Part shown: positions 17,120 to 25,645 of the stretch, piece by piece
How positions within the stretch are numbered: position 1 is the first letter of the stretch
How the letters are laid out: every line of letters begins with the position of its first letter
Assembly (NCBI RefSeq): GCF_024343775.1
Contig: NZ_RJUF01000006.1
Coordinates: 25,202-89,201, forward strand
Direction of reading: 5' to 3'
DNA from: Lacihabitans soyangensis
GTDB taxonomy: Bacteria; Bacteroidota; Bacteroidia; Cytophagales; Spirosomataceae
Length of the DNA stretch: 64,000 bases
The notes under the pieces: generated by a model
What the model saw: the letters and a program-made list of their open reading frames with translations, nothing else
What the model was told of the DNA's origin: nothing
Databases searched by the model: none
Made by a program: the position numbers and the translations under genes

Positions 17120-19042
17120 TTATTTCTTTTTGAAACCAATAAGTTCATTGTGAGCCGTGGTTATTTTATTGATCATCTTATTCCATTCCTCAAACTCCGA
17201 CTTTTTCAAAACGAGTGTATTTAGGTAGGTTATTTGTTTTAGGATGATTTTACCAGATTTTTGCTCATAACTCAGTGCATAACCAAAGTTGGCTCCAGTG
17301 TAGTTTGAACTTTCTGGCAAATACACAAGCTCATGATTTTCTGGCACTTCTATTTCTACTTCTGATTCTTCTTTCCAAGCATAATCATTCACAAAATCGT
17401 TTTTTCGAGATTTCTGCATGAGGTTGTCGGCAGTTATGTGGGTGTATATATGCGGATTAAAATACAGCTCATTATCTATTTTTTTGACAAAATCAGGTAC
17501 CTGAAAACTATAGTCGAAACCGATAAGTTTTTCCCTGTCTTTGAGGTTATTTATAGTTACAGGACCTACTTTGCATTTGTTATTGCCCACTTTAAAAAGT
17601 GCTTCGGTGTAGTCTTGTTTTTCTTTTTCGGAGTAATTACTCAAGTAGTATTTCACCTCGGTTTTCCAAAGGCCATCTAAGGTCGTTTTGCCGATTCCGA
17701 CAAGATTATTGCCTTCTATTTTTATCTCGGTTTTGTCTTTACGAGCATTTATGTTCGACTTTACTACTGGTACGTCTATTATTTGATATTCTGTATCCGT
17801 AAGTTTAATCATACACTGCTTGCCTTGGATGTGGCTGGTAGGCAGGCCGTAGTCTATGCGGTCGTCTGTGGCATCCAGAAAAACCCATTGATTGTCGACT
17901 TTAGCCACTGCAATCATGTGGTTATCAACAGAAAGGGAGGGATTTTCGGCGTATTTGAAAGGGATGTCGCGGGTACCAATCCAACCCAAATGTACGTCTT
18001 TTACATTGGCTATTTTGAGCATGGTAGTAATCAGGCTGGCCATATCTTTACAGTCGCCATAGCGTTTGCTAAATACCTGACTGGCTTCACGCGGTATAAA
18101 GCCTCCCATACCGTCTTCAAAAGCGATATATTTGACATAGTCTTGCACCCAATAATATACTGTTTTTATTTTTTCGAGGTCAGATTTGCCGTTTGTGAGA
18201 GAGTCCGTGAGATGTATCAGGGCTTTATCAGGTGATGCGTTTAAATTACGTACCAAACTTGCGTAATAATTAAAGAGTTTTCTTTCATCGGAAAGTACTT
18301 CTATGGTCTTATTATCTATGGTATAATTTTCTATAAACAATTGTACAGAAGGCGTTAAATATCTGATATTTAAAGATTTTGATTCGTAGGGTATATCTTT
18401 CAGATTTGAGGCTTTCCAAGTATAAGTTGTTTTGTTCTTTGATTTGCTTTCCGTAAAAACGATATTCGAAAAGTCACCGAATTTTTTAAAATTTACCTTT
18501 ATATTGGAGGGGAAGGTAACAGAGAATTCGGCGTTTTGAATGGGTAAGTAATTGCCAAATATGAAACTCGGCATCATGTAGGGGTCTTTGATGGTTTCTT
18601 GGTATTTCAGGGTTGAGACGGCTCCTTGTTGTAAACCCTGAAAGGTGAATTTTTTCACCAGGTAATCATCATAAAAAATACCTTTGGAGTTTTCTTTTTC
18701 GGTAGTTATTTCTTTGACATTGAGTTTTTTAGGGCCTTTTTCGCTTGGTACAAAAGTTGCGGCCTCAATATTGTTTATTTCCTGAAAAAAAGGAGAGTAG
18801 ACAATAGATTGGTCGGCATACTGGTATATACTGGCCTTATTGGTCAGATAGAGATTTTCATTGAAATAATCGGTAAGAATTTGCACCTTACCGTCCACTA
18901 TTTTGATATTTACCTCTTCTTTTTGGCTAATGGTGAGTATGTCGTTGCTCGGATACTGAGCCCGATAATAGTCAAGATTTTCTTTGGATTGGGCCCAAAC
19001 TCCTTGCGTTATCAGTAAGCTGAATATTACTATTTTATTCAT
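17120..19042 (-). CDS. DUF3857 and transglutaminase-like protein
   Basis: A 640-residue exported protein (signal peptide 1-17, ending VWAQ) with an N-terminal DUF3857 domain and a central transglutaminase-like domain. The catalytic triad is intact: Cys331 in YGDCKDMASL, His in SVDNHMIAVA and Asp in VFLDATDDR. A C-terminal beta-rich domain completes it. Such proteins are common in Bacteroidota and their substrates are unknown; a role in modifying or cleaving amide bonds in envelope material is only a guess. It is the first of two paralogues (31 bases before the next), and follows the MORN-repeat gene by 11 bases, so three genes probably form an operon. Confidence 0.85.
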   Translation of the reverse strand: MNKIVIFSLLITQGVWAQSKENLDYYRAQYPSNDILTISQKEEVNIKIVDGKVQILTDYFNENLYLTNKASIYQYADQSIVYSPFFQEINNIEAATFVPSEKGPKKLNVKEITTEKENSKGIFYDDYLVKKFTFQGLQQGAVSTLKYQETIKDPYMMPSFIFGNYLPIQNAEFSVTFPSNIKVNFKKFGDFSNIVFTESKSKNKTTYTWKASNLKDIPYESKSLNIRYLTPSVQLFIENYTIDNKTIEVLSDERKLFNYYASLVRNLNASPDKALIHLTDSLTNGKSDLEKIKTVYYWVQDYVKYIAFEDGMGGFIPREASQVFSKRYGDCKDMASLITTMLKIANVKDVHLGWIGTRDIPFKYAENPSLSVDNHMIAVAKVDNQWVFLDATDDRIDYGLPTSHIQGKQCMIKLTDTEYQIIDVPVVKSNINARKDKTEIKIEGNNLVGIGKTTLDGLWKTEVKYYLSNYSEKEKQDYTEALFKVGNNKCKVGPVTINNLKDREKLIGFDYSFQVPDFVKKIDNELYFNPHIYTHITADNLMQKSRKNDFVNDYAWKEESEVEIEVPENHELVYLPESSNYTGANFGYALSYEQKSGKIILKQITYLNTLVLKKSEFEEWNKMINKITTAHNELIGFKKK

Positions 19043-19053
19043 TTTCTTGGTTT

Positions 19054-22000
19054 TCAGTATTCTATTCCAAAATAAAAATTCCGTGATTTAGCCACTTTTT
19101 CATTGGCATCGTATTCTATAACCTTTCCGTGATAGTAACCCTGTAGATAGTGTTCTTCAAGCATAAGTTTGCCCGTTTCGGTGTAGCTATATGATGGACC
19201 TTCGTGTTCGTCTTCTTTTTGGAAATATCGATTTCGGATTTTACCGTTTACATAAAATACTTTTTGCTCGCCATGGTACATGCCATTTACGAAGTTATAT
19301 TCAGCACTCAGATTTCCATTCATATAATAACGTTTCAAGTTACCCATACGTTGGTTGTTTTTGTAGCTGGCTTGATAGCTCATTTTGCCGTTAGGATAAT
19401 AAGCTTTGATGTCAAACGTACCGTTTTTGGTATTTACTACGGGTAACCAATTGGCGTTTTTATCTTGGTAAGAGTATCCTACAATGTGGCCTTGGACATA
19501 GATTATTTTATAGGCAGGAGTTTTGCCATCCTCACCAAAATGTATAAGTTCACCATTTTTTTCATCTTTTTTTAATGGTGTTAGCGTTTCAAGGGCTCCG
19601 TTGTGATAATACCATCGTGACTCGCCATCTGCTTCACCTTCAATAGTTTTACCCTCATACTCTAGCTTACCGTTGTCAAAGTATCTCTTATCGTAGCCAT
19701 CCTGTAGGCCGTTTTTGTATTCAATTTCGTTTTTAAGTTTTCCATTGTGATGGTATGACATGTACTTGCCGTCCATCATGTCGTTGTTATATGCAACTTC
19801 AGCATATTTATTACCATCTTTTGACCAATAGTATGTTTCTTTCCCTTGTTTCACACCATTCACTAAAGTGTATTCTTTGTATGGCTTTTTGTTTAAACTC
19901 AATATGGTGACTTTGCCGTTTGCCTTTGGTAAATCTATTGTATTAAACACCTGCCCAAGGGTATCGTATTGAGTGGTTTTGGTTACTATGTTGTCTTTTG
20001 TGAAATATTCATAGAGCTTTACACCGGTTGGAGCGTAGTTTTCTGCATAACCTGTAGCTATGCCGTTTTGAAAGAACATGACGTCCTTAATTACGCCATT
20101 GTTGTAATAATATTTCCATTGGCCTTCTGCTAGGTCATTTACGTACCAACCTTCGTAAGATTTTTGGCCATTGTCATGATAATATACAAAGTAACCATCT
20201 CGTTGGTTGTCTTTGAAAAAACCTTCCATTTTTAGCTGTCCGAGTTCTGTGAATTCTTTTGAAATGCCATGTAAAAGGCCATCTTTATATTGCCTTTCGG
20301 CGAACAGTGCCCCACTCATGTAATATTCCTTCATACTACCGTTATTGCCAAATTTGTTCATGCTTCCCTCTTGCCTCTTTTGGCCAGCTGGGTAGTAAGT
20401 CTCATAGACCAATTGGTCATTTTTGCGGGTGTTTTCTTTGATAATATTCCCTTTTTTGTCGAAAATTTTTGTGTATTTCAACAATTTCTTTTCGTAAAAT
20501 TCTTCGGCAAAAATCAACCCATCTTCATCAAAATATTTATGAAGACCTACAGGTTCTCCATCGGTAGAATTACCCTCACTGGCCAATTTACCGTTTGAAT
20601 GGAACGTGGTTTGCTTGCCTTCTTTTTTACTGTCTTTATAGAAAGACTGGGCAATTTTTTTACCATTGATATCGAAGTAGAGCCATTCGCCTTGCAATAA
20701 GTTATTTGACATTTTACCTGCCACTTTTGGCTTGCCGTTGAAGAAATAGCTTTTATAATCACCCTCCTCAAGGCCTTTGCTATAGGTACTTTCCGATGAA
20801 AGTTGGCCATTATAATAGTATTGACGACTTGGCCCATCTAATTCATTATTTTTATAGATAGCATCGGCTGCCAGCTGGCCATTTTGGTGGTAATCAAAAA
20901 ATTTGCCTTCTTTTTGTCCTTTTTCAAAAACCTTAACATATTTCTTACCGCCACCTAAATAATAATAGATAAACTCCCCTTGTTCCAAATCATTTTTGTA
21001 TTGTCCTTCTACCTCTAGGTTGCCATTCGGGAAATAATCTTTGAACTTTACGGTAGAGTCTTTCGGGTTGAAAACACTAATTTGACTTAGATATCCTTCT
21101 TCAGTATAGTACTTCCACTCACCTGTTTTTTGACCGTTATCGTCATACAAGCCCTTGCTCATTAGGGATTTATTTGGGTGAAAAAATTCGGTATAACCCA
21201 TTAATGTTTTGGTACTTTCATCATATTTTGTTGTAATAGCCTGAAGGTTGTGGTTATTGTATGTACCAACGAAGTATTTGGCAGTTTTTCCGTTGAAATC
21301 CAACACCTTTAATTTGTCATGTCCAGAAAAACTATTATCTACCAGTTCTTTAGCTTTCTTTATACCTGCATCGTTTTTTTCGTATCTTTTTTTTGCTTTT
21401 TCATTTACAGAGCTCAACCAATAGTGGGTAAAATCATTAAAAAGTCCATTTTCCCATATCCTTTTATAAAACAAAACATAGTTTTTCATCCAGAAGTCTT
21501 CACTTTCTTCTGCGTATTCTAGCTTTTCTAAAAGTGCTTGGCATTGTCTAACAACTTTGTAGTCAAGTTCAGATTTTAGCTTGAAGTTCTTATTGAAAGT
21601 AACCTGCGAGTTCAGCACCAAATCCGTTGTCTGGAAATCTTCGGCAGGTTGAATCAGCAAGGAATCGTTGTTAAAAGCAACATTGGTAGACAAATATTTT
21701 TCGAGTTCAATAATCACATTGTCGGCATTGTCGTCTTGTGGCTCAAGCGTTAAATAGGTCAGTATCGAAAGGGTACCCCTGGTAGGTTGGTTTTGTATTA
21801 AACACAGATGGCCAAGCATTTTATGGCTCAGTGCATTAAAGAAATTGATGTTTATTGATTTTTGAAAACATTCTACGGCTTCATTTATTTTCCATTGGTT
21901 CAAGTATGTCATGCCCATGCTGGTCAGTAGGCTATAATCGTACGGGTATTTTTCAAGACCTTTTTTATAAGTTTCTATGGCCAATTCTTTTAGGCCAGAG

Positions 22001-22326
22001 TCGTCATAGGAGGCAGCCAGAAATAAAAAAAATGAGGCTTCATATTTAGAATTGAGATTCAAACCAAGCTTACAAACTTCTTGGGTTTCTTTATGCTTTG
22101 CAGACATCAACAAAGTGAGGGACTTGTGATAAATTGATAGAGCATAATTGGTGTCACTTTTTGAAATTTTATCTAGCTCTAGGAGGGCCTGGTCTTTTTT
22201 GTCTTCGTTTCGAAGGCTTATGCTTTTTTTAATTAACTCTCCCGAATTTACTAATATTATTTGGGGATTTTGGGCATTGGCTGCTGTGCTTAAACATACC
22301 AAAAGCAGTATAACGAGGATACGCAT
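19054..22326 (-). CDS. Large TPR and MORN-repeat protein
   Basis: A 1090-residue protein with a signal peptide (residues 1-18, ending ANA). Residues about 25-210 are TPR-like helices (for example SLLTSMGMTYLNQWKINEA). From about residue 370 to the end there are more than twenty copies of a 22-26-residue MORN/YwqK-like repeat with the pattern G-x-W-x-Y-Y-x-x-x-G-x-L-x-x-E, for example YHDNGQKSYEGWYVNDLAEG and YYYNGQLSSESTYSKGLEEG. Such repeats form an elongated beta scaffold and often act in protein or membrane binding. It is exported, and the first gene of a likely three-gene operon with the DUF3857 proteins. Confidence 0.85.
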   Translation of the reverse strand: MRILVILLLVCLSTAANAQNPQIILVNSGELIKKSISLRNEDKKDQALLELDKISKSDTNYALSIYHKSLTLLMSAKHKETQEVCKLGLNLNSKYEASFFLFLAASYDDSGLKELAIETYKKGLEKYPYDYSLLTSMGMTYLNQWKINEAVECFQKSININFFNALSHKMLGHLCLIQNQPTRGTLSILTYLTLEPQDDNADNVIIELEKYLSTNVAFNNDSLLIQPAEDFQTTDLVLNSQVTFNKNFKLKSELDYKVVRQCQALLEKLEYAEESEDFWMKNYVLFYKRIWENGLFNDFTHYWLSSVNEKAKKRYEKNDAGIKKAKELVDNSFSGHDKLKVLDFNGKTAKYFVGTYNNHNLQAITTKYDESTKTLMGYTEFFHPNKSLMSKGLYDDNGQKTGEWKYYTEEGYLSQISVFNPKDSTVKFKDYFPNGNLEVEGQYKNDLEQGEFIYYYLGGGKKYVKVFEKGQKEGKFFDYHQNGQLAADAIYKNNELDGPSRQYYYNGQLSSESTYSKGLEEGDYKSYFFNGKPKVAGKMSNNLLQGEWLYFDINGKKIAQSFYKDSKKEGKQTTFHSNGKLASEGNSTDGEPVGLHKYFDEDGLIFAEEFYEKKLLKYTKIFDKKGNIIKENTRKNDQLVYETYYPAGQKRQEGSMNKFGNNGSMKEYYMSGALFAERQYKDGLLHGISKEFTELGQLKMEGFFKDNQRDGYFVYYHDNGQKSYEGWYVNDLAEGQWKYYYNNGVIKDVMFFQNGIATGYAENYAPTGVKLYEYFTKDNIVTKTTQYDTLGQVFNTIDLPKANGKVTILSLNKKPYKEYTLVNGVKQGKETYYWSKDGNKYAEVAYNNDMMDGKYMSYHHNGKLKNEIEYKNGLQDGYDKRYFDNGKLEYEGKTIEGEADGESRWYYHNGALETLTPLKKDEKNGELIHFGEDGKTPAYKIIYVQGHIVGYSYQDKNANWLPVVNTKNGTFDIKAYYPNGKMSYQASYKNNQRMGNLKRYYMNGNLSAEYNFVNGMYHGEQKVFYVNGKIRNRYFQKEDEHEGPSYSYTETGKLMLEEHYLQGYYHGKVIEYDANEKVAKSRNFYFGIEY

Positions 22327-22525
22327 TGAAGTGGATGGTTTTTATGTGATTATTAGAAAATATTTATGGCAAAAATTAAACCAAAATATTGAAATACCAA
22401 TTTAAAAAATAATTTTAGTTGGTTATGGCTTATTATAAAGTGGAGGTTAAAATAAAAGGCAGAGAAAATCAGGCTATTAAAATTGTAATAGATGAGTCAA
22501 GTTTATCAAATAAGGTAAGAGTTTT

Positions 22526-23368
22526 TTACAATGCACCAAATCGTCCCTTTACCAAGGTTTGTGCAAGGAGGGTAAATTTTATAAAGTCTGGCACCCGAAC
22601 CCTTTGAGTTTGGATTTTGGCTGCTGAGGTTTTTTTGATTCTTTTGAATAATTTTAGATAATACACATAGGCCAAGTATACACCTGAACGTGCTCCAACG
22701 GGTAGGTTTAGTATTCCCCTCAGTGCGTTGTCGAAGTCTATCTGTATATCTTTTTCTATTTCCCTTTTGGCGTAAGCCGAGAAATTGCTCATGTCTATTT
22801 GTGGGAAATATACACGTCCACGCTCCTGATAGTCACTTTTGAGGTCTCTCAAGAAATTGACTTTCTGGAATGCAGCACCAAGGCTTCTGGCATCGGTTTT
22901 TAGTTTTTCGTAAAGGCTTTGATCTCCTTCCACGAACACTTTCAGGCACATGAGGCCTACTACTTCGGCCGAGCCGTAAATGTATTCTTTGTATTTGCTG
23001 TCGTCGTAAACTATTTGACCCAAGTCCATTTCCATGCTGTATAAAAAAGCATCAATGAGCTCAAGGTCTATTTTAAACTCATGAACTACTTTCTGAAAAG
23101 AATGTAGGATGGGATTGAGACTAATACCCGTTTCTATGGCCTCGTAGGTGTCGGCTTTAAATTTTTCGAGAAGGTATTTTTTGTCAAACTGATGAAAGGT
23201 GTCCACAATTTCATCTGCAAAACGAACGAATCCATATATACCATAAATAGGTTCGTGGAAACGCTTGGTAAGTGTTTTGATACCCAATGAAAAGGACGTG
23301 CTATAAAGCTCCGTTACGAGCTTACTACATCCGAAGGTTGATTTTTCATACAAATTAAACATTCTCAA
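22526..23368 (-). CDS. crtB: Phytoene synthase
   Basis: A 280-residue squalene/phytoene synthase that joins two geranylgeranyl diphosphates to phytoene, the first committed carotenoid step. The two aspartate-rich motifs are visible: RFADEIVDTF near residue 50 and NFLRDLKSDYQERGRVYFP near residue 193; YGSAEVVGLMCLKVF and the N-terminal SFSLGIKTL stretch also fit. It lies 8 bases downstream of crtI in the same operon. Later genes of the pathway (cyclase, hydroxylase, ketolase) are not next to it. Confidence 0.94.
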   Translation of the reverse strand: MRMFNLYEKSTFGCSKLVTELYSTSFSLGIKTLTKRFHEPIYGIYGFVRFADEIVDTFHQFDKKYLLEKFKADTYEAIETGISLNPILHSFQKVVHEFKIDLELIDAFLYSMEMDLGQIVYDDSKYKEYIYGSAEVVGLMCLKVFVEGDQSLYEKLKTDARSLGAAFQKVNFLRDLKSDYQERGRVYFPQIDMSNFSAYAKREIEKDIQIDFDNALRGILNLPVGARSGVYLAYVYYLKLFKRIKKTSAAKIQTQRVRVPDFIKFTLLAQTLVKGRFGAL

Positions 23369-23376
23369 TCAGGGTT

Positions 23377-24837
23377 TTAATGATTTTTAGCTATATAATC
23401 ACCTACCACCAATCCCGAGATCAACGCAGGAGGAACTCCTGGCCCTGGGACCGACAATTGGCCTGTATAGTACATATTTTTTAAGTTCTTGTTTTTTAGT
23501 GCGGGTTTCAGAAATGCCGTCTGCAACAATGTGTTAGCCAAACCGTAGGCATTTCCTTTAAAGGCATGATAATCAGCTTTAAAGTCACTTACAGCGTAAC
23601 TTTTTTTGTAAACTACATGATTTCTGATCTCATGACCTACGTATTTTTCAAGTCTTTCGATCATTATATCGAAGTACTTTTCGCGGGTTGACTCGTCATC
23701 TTCCAAATCAGGAGCTATAGGAATAAGCAAAAACAAATTCTCATGGCCTTCCGGTGCTACAGATGGGTCGGTTTTTGACGGTGCCGACACGTAAAAAAGA
23801 GGTTTCGATGGCCATTTAGGGTTTTTGTAGATTTCATCGGCGTGAAGATTAAAGTCTTCATCAAAAAACAAATTATGATGTTCTAACCTATCCACTTTTC
23901 TGTCAACTCCTATATAGTACAGCAACGACGAAGGAGCCATCAATCGTTTATCCCAATATTTTTTACTGTAGTTACGGCTGCCGTTAAGAAGACCCTCGGT
24001 ATGTTCGTAATCGGCACCACTTACCACAATATCGGCATAGTAAACAGCATCGAGAGTACGTATTTTTTTGACATTACCATTTTCCGATACTATCTCCTTA
24101 ACCTCTTGATTATTAATGAATTTTACTCCCTTTTCTTCGGCTAATTTTAGCATGCCTTTCACTATTTCGTGCATTCCGCCCATGGGATACCACGTTCCCA
24201 AGGCCATTTCGGCGTAGTTCATGAGGCTGTAAAGAGCAGGGGTGTCGTTTGGAGTTGCTCCTAAGAACAAAACAGGAAACTCCATGATTTTCAGTAAATC
24301 TTCGTTTTTGAAGAATTTTCTGAGGTGTTTTCCAAAAGAGGCAAAAAGATCAAGACTAATAGCTTTGGATAAAAGTCGAAAATCAAAAAATTCACTGACA
24401 GAAAGCGACGGCTTCCAGACAAACTCACCCATTCCTGTAGTGTATTTGTATTTGGCCTCTTCAAAAAAGGCATCGAAACTAGGACCACAGCCAGGCTCGA
24501 GTTTTTCGAAAAGGGCTTTGAGCTCTGTTAGATTTGCGGGCAGATCAACTTCTTTTCCGTTTGTTAGTATGACTTTATACGATGGCTCGAGTCGGACAAG
24601 TTTATAATAGTCAGATGGTTTTTTGCCAAACTCGCCAAAATACCGTTCAAAAACATCTGGCATCCAGTACCAACTCGGACCCATGTCGAATTTAAAGCCA
24701 GCCTCACTAAATACTCTTGCTCGGCCACCGAAATCGGCGTTTTTTTCCAAAACGGTCACCTCAAAACCCAAACTTGCGAGTTTTGTTGCGGCAGAAATTC
24801 CTGCAAAACCTGAACCGATTACGATGACTTTTTTCAA
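23377..24837 (-). CDS. crtI: Phytoene desaturase
   Basis: A 486-residue FAD-dependent desaturase converting phytoene to lycopene at the membrane. The dinucleotide-binding motif GSGFAGISAATKLASLG is at residues 8-24, followed by the expected acid at EVTVLEKN, GGRARVF and FDMGPSWYWMPDVFERYF; the C-terminal GTQ-type end GQLSVPGPGVPPALISGLVVG is characteristic of CrtI-type enzymes. It follows the ECF sigma gene by 14 bases and precedes crtB by 8, giving a compact sigma-crtI-crtB operon. Confidence 0.94.
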   Translation of the reverse strand: MKKVIVIGSGFAGISAATKLASLGFEVTVLEKNADFGGRARVFSEAGFKFDMGPSWYWMPDVFERYFGEFGKKPSDYYKLVRLEPSYKVILTNGKEVDLPANLTELKALFEKLEPGCGPSFDAFFEEAKYKYTTGMGEFVWKPSLSVSEFFDFRLLSKAISLDLFASFGKHLRKFFKNEDLLKIMEFPVLFLGATPNDTPALYSLMNYAEMALGTWYPMGGMHEIVKGMLKLAEEKGVKFINNQEVKEIVSENGNVKKIRTLDAVYYADIVVSGADYEHTEGLLNGSRNYSKKYWDKRLMAPSSLLYYIGVDRKVDRLEHHNLFFDEDFNLHADEIYKNPKWPSKPLFYVSAPSKTDPSVAPEGHENLFLLIPIAPDLEDDESTREKYFDIMIERLEKYVGHEIRNHVVYKKSYAVSDFKADYHAFKGNAYGLANTLLQTAFLKPALKNKNLKNMYYTGQLSVPGPGVPPALISGLVVGDYIAKNH

Positions 24838-24851
24838 ATCTTTCTCTCTTT

Positions 24852-25370
24852 TTAAACAGTTTGCGTATTAGAATAAATTTTTAGGCGGTCTTTCAACTCT
24901 TTTCTTGCCAAATGTATTCTATTTTTCACAGTCCCAATCGGAATCGCCACTTTTTCAGCAATTTCGTGATATTTAAAACCATTAAAGTACATCATGAACG
25001 GTTCTTTGTAGGTATCGTCCAATTTTTCAAGTGCTTTTGTGATGTCCTCATTAGCAAAGTTACCATAAGCATCATTCTGAACAATACTGTCTGACGAATT
25101 TATATAATGTAAATTGTCGCTAGTATCAATAATGGTGTTCTTACGCATCATCCTTTGATAATTCGTGATGAAGGTGTTTTTCATAATCGTAAACAACCAA
25201 GCCTTCAAATTGGTACCATCAGCGTATTTGTCTTTATTTAAAAACGCTTTCACCAATGTATCTTGTACCAAATCATTGGCATCGTCGTAGTTTTTCGTTA
25301 ACCTCATCGCAAAAGGCTTAAGCGTTTTGGTGTTGGTTTGTAAAGCATAATTAAATTCTATCGCAGTCAT
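24852..25370 (-). CDS. ECF-type RNA polymerase sigma factor
   Basis: A 172-residue sigma-70 family factor with region 2 (DDANDLVQDTLVKAF, then LKAWLFTIMKNTFIT) and region 4 (EPFMMYFNGFKYHEIAEKV, IPIGTVKNRIHLARKELK). No anti-sigma gene is adjacent. It is the first gene of the operon with crtI and crtB, an arrangement frequent in pigmented Bacteroidota, so it may drive carotenoid or light/oxidative-stress genes. Its upstream region holds three inverted repeats of fixed spacing. Start chosen at the ATG giving MTAIEFNYALQ. Confidence 0.9.
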   Translation of the reverse strand: MTAIEFNYALQTNTKTLKPFAMRLTKNYDDANDLVQDTLVKAFLNKDKYADGTNLKAWLFTIMKNTFITNYQRMMRKNTIIDTSDNLHYINSSDSIVQNDAYGNFANEDITKALEKLDDTYKEPFMMYFNGFKYHEIAEKVAIPIGTVKNRIHLARKELKDRLKIYSNTQTV

Positions 25371-25384
25371 TTGATTGTTTTAAT

Positions 25385-25416
25385 TTGTTTAAGCAAATGT
25401 TAAAAAGATTAAACAA
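25385..25416. promoter_or_regulatory. Inverted-repeat operator 1 upstream of the carotenoid operon
   Basis: TTGTTTAA (25385-25392) and TTAAACAA (25409-25416), perfect inverted arms with a 16-base spacer. One of three such sites. Nearest gene start is the sigma factor at 25370 (minus strand). Confidence 0.65.
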
Positions 25417-25427
25417 AAGAAAAAATT

Positions 25428-25459
25428 ATGTTTAACTTATATTTAAAAATATTAAACAA
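25428..25459. promoter_or_regulatory. Inverted-repeat operator 2 upstream of the carotenoid operon
   Basis: ATGTTTAA (25428-25435, one mismatch) and TTAAACAA (25452-25459), again with a 16-base spacer. Confidence 0.6.
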
Positions 25460-25502
25460 AACTTACTATGTTTTAATTTATTCTTTAATAAGTACAATTA
25501 TC

Positions 25503-25534
25503 TTGTTTAATTTTTTTCTTTTATCGTTAAACAA
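25503..25534. promoter_or_regulatory. Inverted-repeat operator 3 upstream of the carotenoid operon
   Basis: TTGTTTAA (25503-25510) and TTAAACAA (25527-25534), perfect arms, 16-base spacer. It lies between the divergent sigma and priA genes. Confidence 0.65.
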
Positions 25535-25645
25535 ACCTACGTATTACTCATCTTTTTGGATGTCCGGTGATATTTGTTTTACGTTGCAATCCATATAATT
25601 TCCAATATTTATAGTGTTTTAAAGGCTCAAATTTTAAATTTGTAT

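Noticed and set aside
22425..22607. Small plus-strand ORF starting MAYYKVEVKIKG after the MORN gene
   Set aside because: It overlaps the 3' end of crtB by about 80 bases, has no recognised family, and its C-terminal half is a shadow of crtB. The first 34 codons look coding-like, so it might be a remnant, but support is too weak.
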